A program made the translations under genes and the position numbers. DNA of 64,000 nucleotides, taken from NCBI GenBank assembly GCA_016786585.1, contig JAEUUI010000006.1, forward strand, positions 186,001 through 250,000, read 5' to 3'. The notes under the pieces are model-generated. The model did no database searches and was not told the origin of the DNA. It saw only the letters and a program-made list of their open reading frames with translations. Shown in pieces: positions 8,278 through 16,363 of this stretch. The DNA is from Cyclobacteriaceae bacterium. GTDB lineage: Bacteria; Bacteroidota; Bacteroidia; Cytophagales; Cyclobacteriaceae. Position 1 is the first letter of the stretch; every line of letters starts with the position of its first letter.

Positions 8278-9300
8278 TTATTCAGCTTCTGCGCTTTCCT
8301 TGCGCGGGATTAGCACCGAGAATATAATCGAAAGTGTAAGTGTTGCGATGATGACCGTAAACGAAAGGTACACGTTCAGCTCAATGTGGAATATTTCCAG
8401 AAGCATCTTCGCGCCAATAAAGAACAGAATAATTGAAAGCCCTTTCTGCAACAAGTAGAATTTATCGATGATACCCGCCAGCAGGAAGAACATTGCACGT
8501 AGTCCCATTACTGCGAAAATGTTCGAAGTGTAAATCAGGAACTCGTTTTGTGTAATTGCAAAGGCTGCAGGAATGGAGTCAACTGCAAAAATAAGGTCGG
8601 TGGTTTCAATCAATACAATTACCAGGAATAACGGGGTAAAGAACCATTTCCCGTTTTCTTTAAAAAAGAATTGACCACCCTGATCACCATTTGATATCGG
8701 CAGGTATTTGCGGCAAATTCTTAAGATTGGATTTTTCTCAGGCTCGATTTTCTCATCACCATCTTCGAAATAAATGCGGATACCGGAGTAAATCAGGAAC
8801 ACACCGAAGATGTAAAGAATCCAATGAAACTTATGAATAAGAATCGCTCCTACGAAAATGAATATCGCACGGAAAATGACTGCACCCAAAATTCCCCAGA
8901 ACAGAATCCTGTGGTAGTATGTTTCGTCAACCTTGAAGTATTTCAGGATCAACAGGATTACGAAAATATTATCAACTGAAAGGGCGTATTCAGTTAAGTA
9001 CGTAGAAAAATAAAGTACCGCAGCATCTGAACCTGTCAGGTTGGTGTGGACACCTCCTTCAAGATGAGCGTAAGGCCCTCCGAAATAAATCAGTAAACCA
9101 AAAACGGTGCTGACAGATACCCAAAAAATAGACTGATAAAGTGCCGACTTGGTAGTGATCTTATGAGCTTGTTTATGAAACAAACCAAGATCAACAATCA
9201 TGAAAACAATAATAACGGCAAGGAAAATACCGAAGAGAATAGTCTCTCGCTGATCGCCACTAAAAAGGGAAAAGAGGAGTATATCGAATGTTCTCAGCAA
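8278..9300 (-). CDS. TerC/Alx-family membrane protein, likely metal exporter
   Basis: A 340-residue protein with about nine membrane spans and the TerC signature EYALSVDNIFVILLI and, later, ETTDLIFAVDSIPAAFAIT, each with acidic residues inside a span. Characterised Alx/MntP-linked TerC proteins export manganese. The frame opens with TTG at 9300; there is no ATG before Met34, which would remove the first membrane span, so TTG is preferred. It has its own strong promoter (9375-9404) and a leader of about 70 nt filled by a stem structure (9328-9368). Confidence 0.88.
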   Translation of the reverse strand: MLRTFDILLFSLFSGDQRETILFGIFLAVIIVFMIVDLGLFHKQAHKITTKSALYQSIFWVSVSTVFGLLIYFGGPYAHLEGGVHTNLTGSDAAVLYFSTYLTEYALSVDNIFVILLILKYFKVDETYYHRILFWGILGAVIFRAIFIFVGAILIHKFHWILYIFGVFLIYSGIRIYFEDGDEKIEPEKNPILRICRKYLPISNGDQGGQFFFKENGKWFFTPLFLVIVLIETTDLIFAVDSIPAAFAITQNEFLIYTSNIFAVMGLRAMFFLLAGIIDKFYLLQKGLSIILFFIGAKMLLEIFHIELNVYLSFTVIIATLTLSIIFSVLIPRKESAEAE

Positions 9301-9327
9301 GTGAATCTCAGTTCAGAGTTTAGGGGA

Positions 9328-9368
9328 GTAGGCAACTTGTCAAGTTTTTAGCGGTTTTAGCCGCCTAC
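9328..9368 (-). promoter_or_regulatory. structured 5' leader of terC (candidate cis-regulatory RNA)
   Basis: Read on the minus strand, GTAGGC (9368-9363) pairs with GCCTAC (9333-9328), enclosing two hairpins: GCGG/CCGC around CTAAAA (64-61 with 54-51 of 93xx) and the near-perfect AACTTG/CAAGTT palindrome at 9334-9346. Two bases (9363-9364) are claimed by both the outer stem and the first hairpin, so the two pairings compete. The structure starts at the predicted transcription start. It does not match the manganese (yybP-ykoY) riboswitch in this orientation. Its role as a regulator is inferred. Confidence 0.5.
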
Positions 9369-9374
9369 AGCCTT

Positions 9375-9404
9375 CAAAAGTACTAATTTAATTTAATCCC
9401 AAAA
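9375..9404 (-). promoter_or_regulatory. terC promoter
   Basis: On the minus strand TTTTG (9404-9400) is followed after 17 nt by TACTTTTG (9382-9375), an exact TAnnTTTG box. The transcript should begin near 9370, giving terC a leader of about 70 nt. Confidence 0.75.
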
Positions 9405-9462
9405 ACTTACACGGGTGATTTATAGGGGATTACTGGAAAAGGAAACCTGATTGAACGAAATT

Positions 9463-9873
9463 TTACCCGCAGGTACCACAAACGCCCTGAATAAGCAGAT
9501 TTATTTCCCGGGGCTGATACCCCTTGGGTAGCTTGATTTCGGGGATTTCGACCTGTAAACAGTTGGTTTGACCACACTTCGTGCACTTGAAATGTACATG
9601 GTCATGATGATGGTTTGCGGTGGTACAGGCCTCGTTGCAAAGGGCGTATTTCATACCTCCTTCGCCATCCAGAACCTTGTGAATAAGACCCTTGTCGAGG
9701 AAGGTTTTTAATGTCCGGTAAACCGTTACCCGATCAAAGGTAGCAGGCACTTCTTTTTCAAGATCGCCATGCGAGAGCGCATAGTTGTGGGTAAGAAAAG
9801 CATCTAGAATGGCAGCCCTGCCGGGAGTCGACCGAAGTTTAAAATCTTTCAGTATGCGGAACGAACTGTTCAT
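9463..9873 (-). CDS. Fur-family metal-dependent repressor
   Basis: A 136-residue Fur-superfamily regulator. The winged helix includes the recognition segment FDRVTVYRTLKTFLDKGLI (residues 46-64). The C-terminal half has the metal-site cluster HHHDHVH (88-94) and two structural zinc pairs, CTKC (97-100) and CGTC (132-135). Whether it senses iron (Fur), zinc (Zur) or peroxide (PerR) cannot be read from sequence alone. It is the last gene of the gpmI-lipoprotein-ABC unit, overlapping the ABC gene by ATGA, and a candidate binder of the feoAB operator 9 kb away. Confidence 0.92.
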   Translation of the reverse strand: MNSSFRILKDFKLRSTPGRAAILDAFLTHNYALSHGDLEKEVPATFDRVTVYRTLKTFLDKGLIHKVLDGEGGMKYALCNEACTTANHHHDHVHFKCTKCGQTNCLQVEIPEIKLPKGYQPREINLLIQGVCGTCG

Positions 9874-11663
9874 GCTTCATGGAGCTGCAACTTTAGCAGC
9901 GTACTATATATACCGTTATTTACCTGTGTAAGTTCAGCATGCGAACCCATTTCCGCAAGGCGACCTTCGTTGATCACAAAAATCCGGTCGACTTTCTTGA
10001 TGGTGCTTAACCGGTGCGCGATAACAATGCTCGTTCGGCCCTCCATCAATTTCTCAAGCGCTTCCTGAACAAGTACCTCCGATTGTGCATCAAGTGAGCT
10101 TGTGGCTTCATCCAAAATGAGAATAGCCGGGTCTTTTAATATTGCCCTTGCGATGGCAATTCGCTGACGCTGCCCGCCCGATAATTTTACACCCCGTTCG
10201 CCAACCAACGTGTTGAATCCTTCCGGAAACCGTTCAATGAACTCTAATGCATTTGCTTTGCGGGCTGCTTCTTTAACCTCTTCCGGAGAAGCACCTGGTT
10301 TTCCATAGGCGATATTTTCTTCAATTGTTCCACCGAACAGAATTACCTCCTGCGGAACCACGCCCAGGTTATGCCGGTAGCCGGTTAGGTGATACGACTC
10401 AATGTTTGCCCCATCAACAATTACGCTTCCTTCCGTTACCGGATAGAAACGCATTAACAGATTAATGATGGTTGATTTACCCGAACCACTTTTACCCACC
10501 AGCGCAATCTTCTCTCCTGTCTTGATTTTGAAGTTGAGATCTTTCAATACCGGAAAGTCAGAGCGAGAAGGATATGAAAATGAAACATTATCAAACACGA
10601 TCTCTCCGCTGAGCTGCAGACGCTGATCATCTACAGGCTCGGCTTCATCCTGCAGGGCAAGGATATCCAGTACACGTTCGGATGCACCGATGGCGCGCTG
10701 AAGTTGCGCGTAGATGTCGCCAAGTCCCGCGATTGAAAATCCAATAATTGCAGTATAAAAAACAAATGAGAAAAGCTCTCCGGGTTGCAACTGATTCGCT
10801 TGTACAAGATTAGCGCCATGCCAGCCGATGGCAACAATGCCACCAAACAGAACAAAAATCACAAATGAAACGAACAAGCTTCTGTAAAGCGATGATCGGA
10901 TCGCTACCGAAACCACCTCTTGTAATGCTTTTGTGAATTTGTTGATTTGAAACAACTCATTGGTAAAAGCTTTCACCACAAAGATTGACTGAAATGATTC
11001 CTCTACGATCACATTTACCTCTGCAAGCTTGTCTTGTGTTTTTCGCGATAACTTCCGGATGTATGTCCCGAAGATCAGCGCGGCTACTACAATCACCGGA
11101 AAGGTTAGCAGCATAAACAAGGCAAGAGACGGTGTCAGGTAAAAGATGATGATTGTACCGAAGATCAGCGAGAGCACCTGACGGAAGAATTCGGCAAGCG
11201 TAAAGCTGAATGTATCCTGTAGCGTGGCAACGTCAGATGTAATACGGCTCATCAATTCTCCGGTTCTGCGAGAATCGAAAAATGTCATCGGCAGCCATAG
11301 AATTTTCTGGTAAACAGCTTTACGAACATCAGCAATGCCGCGTTCGCTTACGTTGGAAAATGTATAGACACGTATGAATGAGAAGATGCTTTGGATGAAC
11401 AGTACAATGACAAGCGTAATCACTACCTGTTCAATCGATGAGAAATATTTTGAGTTCCCGGTAGCAACATCTACCAATTCACCCGCAAGCTTTGGGAAAG
11501 CCATGATGGTAAATGTTGATAAACCCAGCGCCATCAGACCCAAAATAAACAGACCCTTATACGGCAGCATAAACCGAAAAATACCGGCAAGTTTTTTCAA
11601 CCCTGCTTTATCCAATTTCCTTTTTTCCTCCTTGCGTAAAGGTTCGTGCGAGCGTTTAGCCAT
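9870..11663 (-). CDS. MsbA-like ABC exporter (fused permease-ATPase)
   Basis: A 597-residue type IV ABC half-transporter. About six transmembrane helices occupy residues 30-320; the ATPase follows with Walker A GKSGSGKST, signature LSGGQRQRIAIARAI, Walker B ILILDEATSSLD and the H-loop in IVIAHRLST. Two subunits would make a lipid or drug exporter in the inner membrane; the substrate is unknown, though lipid A-core flipping is the classical MsbA role. It lies 2 nt downstream of a lipoprotein gene and overlaps the Fur-type gene, so the three should be co-translated. Confidence 0.92.
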   Translation of the reverse strand: MAKRSHEPLRKEEKRKLDKAGLKKLAGIFRFMLPYKGLFILGLMALGLSTFTIMAFPKLAGELVDVATGNSKYFSSIEQVVITLVIVLFIQSIFSFIRVYTFSNVSERGIADVRKAVYQKILWLPMTFFDSRRTGELMSRITSDVATLQDTFSFTLAEFFRQVLSLIFGTIIIFYLTPSLALFMLLTFPVIVVAALIFGTYIRKLSRKTQDKLAEVNVIVEESFQSIFVVKAFTNELFQINKFTKALQEVVSVAIRSSLYRSLFVSFVIFVLFGGIVAIGWHGANLVQANQLQPGELFSFVFYTAIIGFSIAGLGDIYAQLQRAIGASERVLDILALQDEAEPVDDQRLQLSGEIVFDNVSFSYPSRSDFPVLKDLNFKIKTGEKIALVGKSGSGKSTIINLLMRFYPVTEGSVIVDGANIESYHLTGYRHNLGVVPQEVILFGGTIEENIAYGKPGASPEEVKEAARKANALEFIERFPEGFNTLVGERGVKLSGGQRQRIAIARAILKDPAILILDEATSSLDAQSEVLVQEALEKLMEGRTSIVIAHRLSTIKKVDRIFVINEGRLAEMGSHAELTQVNNGIYSTLLKLQLHEA

Positions 11664-11665
11664 AG

Positions 11666-12262
11666 TTAAGGTAATGTGATCATCCCGGTTACGGAGTATT
11701 GAACAGAATCGCCCATCAGCATTTTCTGGCCCCCGGTTACAGAGTAGGATGTAAGCACGATTTTATTGTTAATGTTTTCAAAATTCATCGAAAGCCTCCG
11801 GCTGCTGGTTAACAACGAGTTTTCTTCGCGGTAAAGTCCTTCGATCTTCCGGATGTTTTCCCGGCTGCCCAGATAATAGACTTTGAAAAGCACGACTGGA
11901 ATCGGATGTTCCGGATCATCTTTGGCCTCTAGCGAGTAAACGAGTAGGTTACTGTTCACGTCAGTCAATGCGTTCTCAACATTATACATCGCAGCATTCG
12001 AAGGCCTGTTGATGTCGTCCAGTTGCGCAAACACCGCTAGTTCATGACGCCAGCCCGTCGTGTCTTTTGTGGTAATTGTCTGCTCATGATTTGCCCCGAT
12101 GGTTGCTGTTTTCGTGAGCTTTGCATTTGATTCATACAGATAAAAAACCTGCGCTTCTACGAGACTGTCAACCGCGTAATACCGTGTTGCGTTACTGCGC
12201 TGATTTTCGCATGCGGTGAACAATAAAACAACCGCGACTAAGAAGATCGTAAATCTCACCAA
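11666..12262 (-). CDS. hypothetical lipoprotein
   Basis: A 198-residue protein with a signal peptide ending at LLFTAC, giving a lipidated Cys at about residue 18. The mature part is predicted beta-rich with no Cys-based or catalytic motif that I recognise. It sits between gpmI (8 nt upstream) and the ABC exporter (2 nt downstream), so its expression is tied to them. An envelope accessory role for the exporter is possible but unproven. Confidence 0.78.
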   Translation of the reverse strand: MVRFTIFLVAVVLLFTACENQRSNATRYYAVDSLVEAQVFYLYESNAKLTKTATIGANHEQTITTKDTTGWRHELAVFAQLDDINRPSNAAMYNVENALTDVNSNLLVYSLEAKDDPEHPIPVVLFKVYYLGSRENIRKIEGLYREENSLLTSSRRLSMNFENINNKIVLTSYSVTGGQKMLMGDSVQYSVTGMITLP

Positions 12263-12270
12263 TCGGACAA

Positions 12271-13794
12271 TTATTGAGTAACCAATACTTCTCCCGTCAT
12301 CTCGGCCGGCACCGGGATACCCATCAACGTAAGGATGGTAGGTGCAAGATCACCAAGCTTTCCGTTCTTAATGGTTCCTTTAAAAGTATCATCTACCAGG
12401 ATGCACGGAACAAGACTTGTTGTGTGTGCTGTGTTTGGCGTTCCGTCTTCATTAATCATGAAGTCGGCATTACCGTGATCGGCAATGATGATAACTGTGT
12501 AACCGTTACGTAGCGCTGCTTCCGTTACTTTACTTGCGCAGTAGTCGACCGTTTCGCAAGCCTTCACAACGGCTTCAAAAACACCCGTGTGCCCCACCAT
12601 GTCAGGATTGGCAAAATTCAAACAGATAAAGTCAGCATACTGTTTATCCAGTTCCGGGATCAGCTTGTCTTTCAAATCGTTTGCGCTCATCTCAGGTTTG
12701 AGATCGTACGTAGCAACTTTAGGAGATGGACAAAGAATCCGGGTTTCGCCCTCAAACTCCTGCTCTCTTCCACCCGAGAAGAAAAATGTTACGTGTGGAT
12801 ACTTTTCTGTTTCTGCGATTCGGATTTGCTTCTTACCAGCATTCGCCAACACTTCTCCCAAGGTGTTATTCAGGTTATCTTTATCGAAGATCACCTTAAC
12901 ATTTTTGAAGGTGTCGTCATAGTTGGTGAGCGTGATGTAATCCAGGCTTAGCGCCTTCATGTTTTGTTCCGGAAAATCCTGCTGCGTTAATGCCTGCGTG
13001 ATTTCGCGTCCGCGATCGGTACGGAAATTAAAGCACAATACCACATCACCTTCCTGAATCGTAGCAACAGGCTTACCATTCTCAACAATAACAATCGGTT
13101 TGATAAATTCATCCGTCACATTGTTATCATATGATTTTTGAACTGCAGCAACGGCATCCGTTGCAGCCTCACCGGTGCCGTGAACGAGCAGATCGTAAGC
13201 CAGTTTAACGCGTTCCCAGCGTTTATCGCGATCCATCGCAAAGTATCGCCCCACAACGCTTGCAATTTTTCCTGTTGTAGAGCGCAAGTGTGACTGAAGA
13301 TTTTTCAGGTATTCCGCTCCGCCTTTAGGATCGGTATCGCGGCCATCGGTAAATGCATGAATGAAAAGATTCTTAATTCCATTGTTATGGATGATCGTAC
13401 AAATTCCTTTTAGATGATCGAGATGAGAGTGAACTCCGCCATCGGATACGAGACCGATCAGATGAAAATTCTTGTTATTGTTTTTCGCGTAGCTAATCGC
13501 ATCAAGCAATACCTGATTTTTATCAAGCTCTTTTTCGGTAATGGCTTTGTTGATCTTCACAAGATCCTGGTAAATCACACGCCCGGCACCAATATTCATG
13601 TGACCGACTTCCGAGTTACCCATCTGACCAGCGGGCAAACCTACCGCAAGGCCGGAAGCCTCGAGCTTGCTATTGGCATACTTCGTATAAAGTGAATTAA
13701 CAAACGGGGTACGTGCATGGTCGATAGCGGAAACTTTCTTATTAACCGCAATACCCCAACCATCCAGGATCATCAACAGCACTTTTTTATTCAT
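12271..13794 (-). CDS. gpmI: 2,3-bisphosphoglycerate-independent phosphoglycerate mutase
   Basis: GpmI interconverts 3- and 2-phosphoglycerate in glycolysis using two Mn2+ ions. The first metal site MILDGWG is at residues 8-14, the phosphorylated serine is Ser61 in GNSEVGH, the substrate loop FTDGRDTDP is present, and the second metal cluster shows as IIADHGNAD and NTAHTT. The 507-residue length is normal. It heads an apparent four-gene operon and has an exact -7 box 21 nt upstream. Confidence 0.97.
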   Translation of the reverse strand: MNKKVLLMILDGWGIAVNKKVSAIDHARTPFVNSLYTKYANSKLEASGLAVGLPAGQMGNSEVGHMNIGAGRVIYQDLVKINKAITEKELDKNQVLLDAISYAKNNNKNFHLIGLVSDGGVHSHLDHLKGICTIIHNNGIKNLFIHAFTDGRDTDPKGGAEYLKNLQSHLRSTTGKIASVVGRYFAMDRDKRWERVKLAYDLLVHGTGEAATDAVAAVQKSYDNNVTDEFIKPIVIVENGKPVATIQEGDVVLCFNFRTDRGREITQALTQQDFPEQNMKALSLDYITLTNYDDTFKNVKVIFDKDNLNNTLGEVLANAGKKQIRIAETEKYPHVTFFFSGGREQEFEGETRILCPSPKVATYDLKPEMSANDLKDKLIPELDKQYADFICLNFANPDMVGHTGVFEAVVKACETVDYCASKVTEAALRNGYTVIIIADHGNADFMINEDGTPNTAHTTSLVPCILVDDTFKGTIKNGKLGDLAPTILTLMGIPVPAEMTGEVLVTQ

Positions 13795-13814
13795 AATGCG
13801 AAGGAATTAGGCCG

Positions 13815-13822
13815 CAAATATA
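13815..13822 (-). promoter_or_regulatory. gpmI -7 promoter element
   Basis: CAAATATA on the plus strand is TATATTTG on the minus strand, an exact TAnnTTTG box ending 21 nt before the gpmI ATG. No clear -33 TTTG was seen at the usual distance. Confidence 0.55.
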
Positions 13823-13925
13823 ACTCTATTGAAGGATTAAGAGGTTACTTTAGCCCCTGACAGGCATACATACAGGATTCAAATTAAGTTCGGGAAAACA
13901 GCCCCTAACGACTGTTATAGAGCAA

Positions 13926-13957
13926 TTTCGTAATCACCTTTGTATGGCATACTTTTG
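13926..13957 (+). promoter_or_regulatory. promoter of the DUF4783 gene
   Basis: TTTCG at 13926-13930, then 19 nt, then TACTTTTG at 13950-13957 (exact -7 match). The predicted transcription start near 13963 lies downstream of the possible ATG at 13944, which decides for the ATG at 13974 as the true start. Confidence 0.6.
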
Positions 13958-13973
13958 GGTATATCTCAACGCT

Positions 13974-14378
13974 ATGAGGAGAAAGTGGTTGTTTTTGTCG
14001 ATGGCAATTGGAGTGCTTTTTTTGGCCTCCAATGTTGCGCTGGCACAGAAAAACGAGGTTGTCGAACAGGTAAAGGAAGCTATCAAAGCCGGCAGCGCGA
14101 AAGAACTGTCGAAATACCTGAATCAGACCGTAGACGTAACGATTGAGGGGAAGCTTCAGAACTACAGCAAAGCACAGGCTGAGTTTGTGCTGCGCGACTT
14201 TTTTAAAACGCATGCACCGAACGGTTTTGACATTATCCATCAGGGTTCATCGAAAGGCGGACAGCCTTTTGCCATAGGCGAATACAAGAGCGGCTCTGAC
14301 GTGTACCGCGTTTGGATGAAAATCAAGACGGTCAATAAAGATCAGCTCATCCAGGAGATTTCTTTTGTGAAGCAATAG
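13974..14378 (+). CDS. DUF4783-like secreted protein
   Basis: A 134-residue exported protein with a signal peptide ending around SNVALAQ. The mature domain (QVKEAIKAGSAKELSKYLNQ, then DVTIEG and SKAQAEFVLRDFF) has the NTF2-like DUF4783 pattern common in Bacteroidota. The function is unknown. The ATG at 13974 is chosen over 13944 because the promoter lies between them. A hairpin at 14395-14426 separates it from nadC. Confidence 0.8.
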   Translation: MRRKWLFLSMAIGVLFLASNVALAQKNEVVEQVKEAIKAGSAKELSKYLNQTVDVTIEGKLQNYSKAQAEFVLRDFFKTHAPNGFDIIHQGSSKGGQPFAIGEYKSGSDVYRVWMKIKTVNKDQLIQEISFVKQ

Positions 14379-14394
14379 AGCGGAACGCATAAAT

Positions 14395-14437
14395 AGGATT
14401 CGGTAAGTCGTAAATCCGAAAATCCTGATCATTTTTG
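14395..14437 (+). terminator. weak intrinsic terminator before nadC
   Basis: AGGAT-TCGG (14395-14403) pairs with CCGA-AA-ATCCT (14416-14426) with a two-base bulge, followed shortly by ATTTTTG. The T run also forms part of a near-consensus -7 box (CATTTTTG, 14430-14437) placed 4 nt before the nadC GTG. Confidence 0.4.
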
Positions 14438-14441
14438 TGCC

Positions 14442-15299
14442 GTGAGACCCGCTTACATCACCGATCAGTTTTTGCATCAGTTCATCACTTCGGCATTTGC
14501 GGAAGACGTGGGCGATGGTGATCATTCCACGCTCGCATCAATCCCGGTGTCGGCCACCCGAAAAGCAAGACTTCTTATTAAACAAGATGGAATCATTGCG
14601 GGTGTTGAACTGGCAGAGATTATTTTCCGTCACTTTGATTCAAACCTGAAAATCACAGTTCAACTTCAGGATGGCCAGGCTGTAAAAAAAGGTGATGTAG
14701 GATTTGTTGTTGAAGGGTCCGCACGTTCTATTTTAACCTGCGAACGGCTTGTGCTCAACTGTATGCAACGCATGAGCGCGATTGCTACCTACACCCGATA
14801 TCTTTCCGGATTGATTTCCGGTACACACGCCCGGCTTTTAGATACTCGCAAAACCACGCCCAACTTTCGTCTGTTGGAAAAATGGGCTGTTATTATGGGA
14901 GGCGGGCTGAATCACCGCATCGGGCTGTTCGACATGATCATGCTAAAAGACAATCACGTTGATATGGCCGGAGGGATCGCTCAAGCAATCAATCAAACAA
15001 AAGAGTATCTTCGCGCCACGAAAAAAAATCTGCGGATTGAGGTTGAAACACGCAACCTGAAGGAAGTTCAGGAAGTTATTCAAACCGGTGGGGTTGATGT
15101 GATTATGCTGGATAACATGTCGCCCGCAGATATGAGAAAGGCGGTCGAAATGATTTCCGGAAAATACCAGACTGAAGCTAGTGGTGGAATAACCGAAGAA
15201 ACCATTCGCACCGTGGCGGAAACAGGCGTAGATTTTATTTCGGTAGGGGCATTAACCCATTCTGTTAAAAGTATGGACTTAAGCCTGAAAGCATTTTAA
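14442..15299 (+). CDS. nadC: nicotinate-nucleotide diphosphorylase (carboxylating)
   Basis: NadC (quinolinate phosphoribosyltransferase) turns quinolinate and PRPP into nicotinate mononucleotide in NAD synthesis. The 285-residue sequence shows EDVGDGDHST (21-30), RLLDTRKTTPNFR, GGGLNHRIGLFDMIMLKDNH and ASGGI near the end. The start is GTG at 14442. A -7-like box sits directly upstream, so the mRNA could be leaderless or very short-leadered. nadK lies elsewhere in the window (28115-28990). Confidence 0.96.
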   Translation: MRPAYITDQFLHQFITSAFAEDVGDGDHSTLASIPVSATRKARLLIKQDGIIAGVELAEIIFRHFDSNLKITVQLQDGQAVKKGDVGFVVEGSARSILTCERLVLNCMQRMSAIATYTRYLSGLISGTHARLLDTRKTTPNFRLLEKWAVIMGGGLNHRIGLFDMIMLKDNHVDMAGGIAQAINQTKEYLRATKKNLRIEVETRNLKEVQEVIQTGGVDVIMLDNMSPADMRKAVEMISGKYQTEASGGITEETIRTVAETGVDFISVGALTHSVKSMDLSLKAF

Positions 15300-15321
15300 G
15301 AATTGATTCGTTGAATAGGTT

Positions 15322-15804
15322 ATGATCGTTAAAACAAAAAATTACAAGCTCGAAAAGAAGATTTACATCAAGCTGGCATTGCAGGCCGTATTGAAGAAGC
15401 AGGGATGGATTGCGTTAGCCGTAGCGGTTTTACTTTGTCTGGGTTATATGATTCCCGGTGCAGATACCATCTGGTGGTTTATCGGAGCCTTTGTGGGATT
15501 GGGACTATATATTTTGTTCTGGTGGATTCAGTTTTACGGAGTTACACAGCTTGAACAAGGAAAGATGTTGTTCGAAAAGTTTTCGTACGAGATCAACAGT
15601 CAGCAGATTATAATGAAGATCAGCGCACGCGAAGGCATGCCGATGAAGTGGGATCAGATTAAGAGTGCTGAGATTGGCAAAGACTACTTTGTACTTTTTA
15701 TTAACAAGGCTCAGCTCATCTATTTACCGTTCCGGATTTTTAATACCGACAACGAACGGAAATTTGTTGCGAGTGTTCTCAAGACAAAAAAACTGGTTAA
15801 GTAA
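15322..15804 (+). CDS. YcxB-like membrane protein
   Basis: A 160-residue protein with two membrane helices (about residues 30-50 and 55-75) followed by a cytoplasmic domain with the YcxB pattern: FEKFSYEINSQQIIMK, then MKWDQIKSAEIGKDYFVLFI. The function of the family is unknown. It lies 22 nt after nadC and 3 nt before recX, suggesting co-transcription. Confidence 0.72.
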   Translation: MIVKTKNYKLEKKIYIKLALQAVLKKQGWIALAVAVLLCLGYMIPGADTIWWFIGAFVGLGLYILFWWIQFYGVTQLEQGKMLFEKFSYEINSQQIIMKISAREGMPMKWDQIKSAEIGKDYFVLFINKAQLIYLPFRIFNTDNERKFVASVLKTKKLVK

Positions 15805-15807
15805 TCT

Positions 15808-16287
15808 GTGCAGCAAAACCGTAAGCGATTAACAGTTGAGCAGGCACGTCAAAGAGTGTTGCGCTACTGTGCTTACCAGGAACGCTGTCACCAGGAAGTA
15901 AAGAACAAACTTTATGAGCTCGGGCTTAACGCATCGGATACCGATGAGATGCTCAGTTATCTAATCACCGAGGGGTTTCTCAACGAAGAACGTTTCGCCA
16001 AACTTTTTGCGGGAGGAAAATTCAGGATCAAGCATTGGGGCCGAATAAAGATCGTGCATGCCCTCGAATCCAAAGGCATTTCAAAAAAATGCATTCAGAT
16101 CGGACTGAAAGAAATTGAGGAGGCTGACTATCACCTGACGCTCGAGAACCTGATTACCGAGAGAATTGCACAAGGCGAAACAGAAGACCGGTTTGTACTC
16201 CGAAACAAAGTCGCACAGTCGCTGATTCAAAAAGGTTTTGAACCCGAACTCGTTTGGAAAACCCTGAAAGCAAGGCTTCCGGGCTAA
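15808..16287 (+). CDS. recX: regulatory protein RecX
   Basis: A 159-residue all-helical protein matching RecX, a modulator of RecA filaments. Seen are ARQRVLRYCAYQERCHQEVKN, then YLITEGFLNEERFAKLFAGG and FRIKHWGRIKI, the typical repeat pattern. The start is GTG at 15808, 3 nt after the YcxB-like stop; no ATG is available near the conserved N-terminus. Confidence 0.92.
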   Translation: MQQNRKRLTVEQARQRVLRYCAYQERCHQEVKNKLYELGLNASDTDEMLSYLITEGFLNEERFAKLFAGGKFRIKHWGRIKIVHALESKGISKKCIQIGLKEIEEADYHLTLENLITERIAQGETEDRFVLRNKVAQSLIQKGFEPELVWKTLKARLPG

Positions 16288-16316
16288 TTTGTCGGGAAAT
16301 GTAGCCTTCGCGACAA

Positions 16317-16344
16317 TTTGCCGGGTACCGAAAACCTAACTTTG
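16317..16344 (+). promoter_or_regulatory. promoter of the YHS-domain gene
   Basis: TTTG (16317-16320) and, 16 nt later, TAACTTTG (16337-16344), an exact -7 match. An inverted repeat TTGTCG/CGACAA (16289-16294 and 16311-16316) lies directly against the -33 element and could be an operator or a weak recX terminator. Confidence 0.6.
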
Positions 16345-16363
16345 GCGTTTATTCGTAAGTAGT

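Noticed and set aside
9320-9375. GGGGAGTAG on the plus strand, recalling the start of the yybP-ykoY manganese riboswitch
   Set aside because: It is on the strand opposite to terC, no plus-strand gene follows, and the rest of the known consensus is missing. The minus-strand structure is reported instead.
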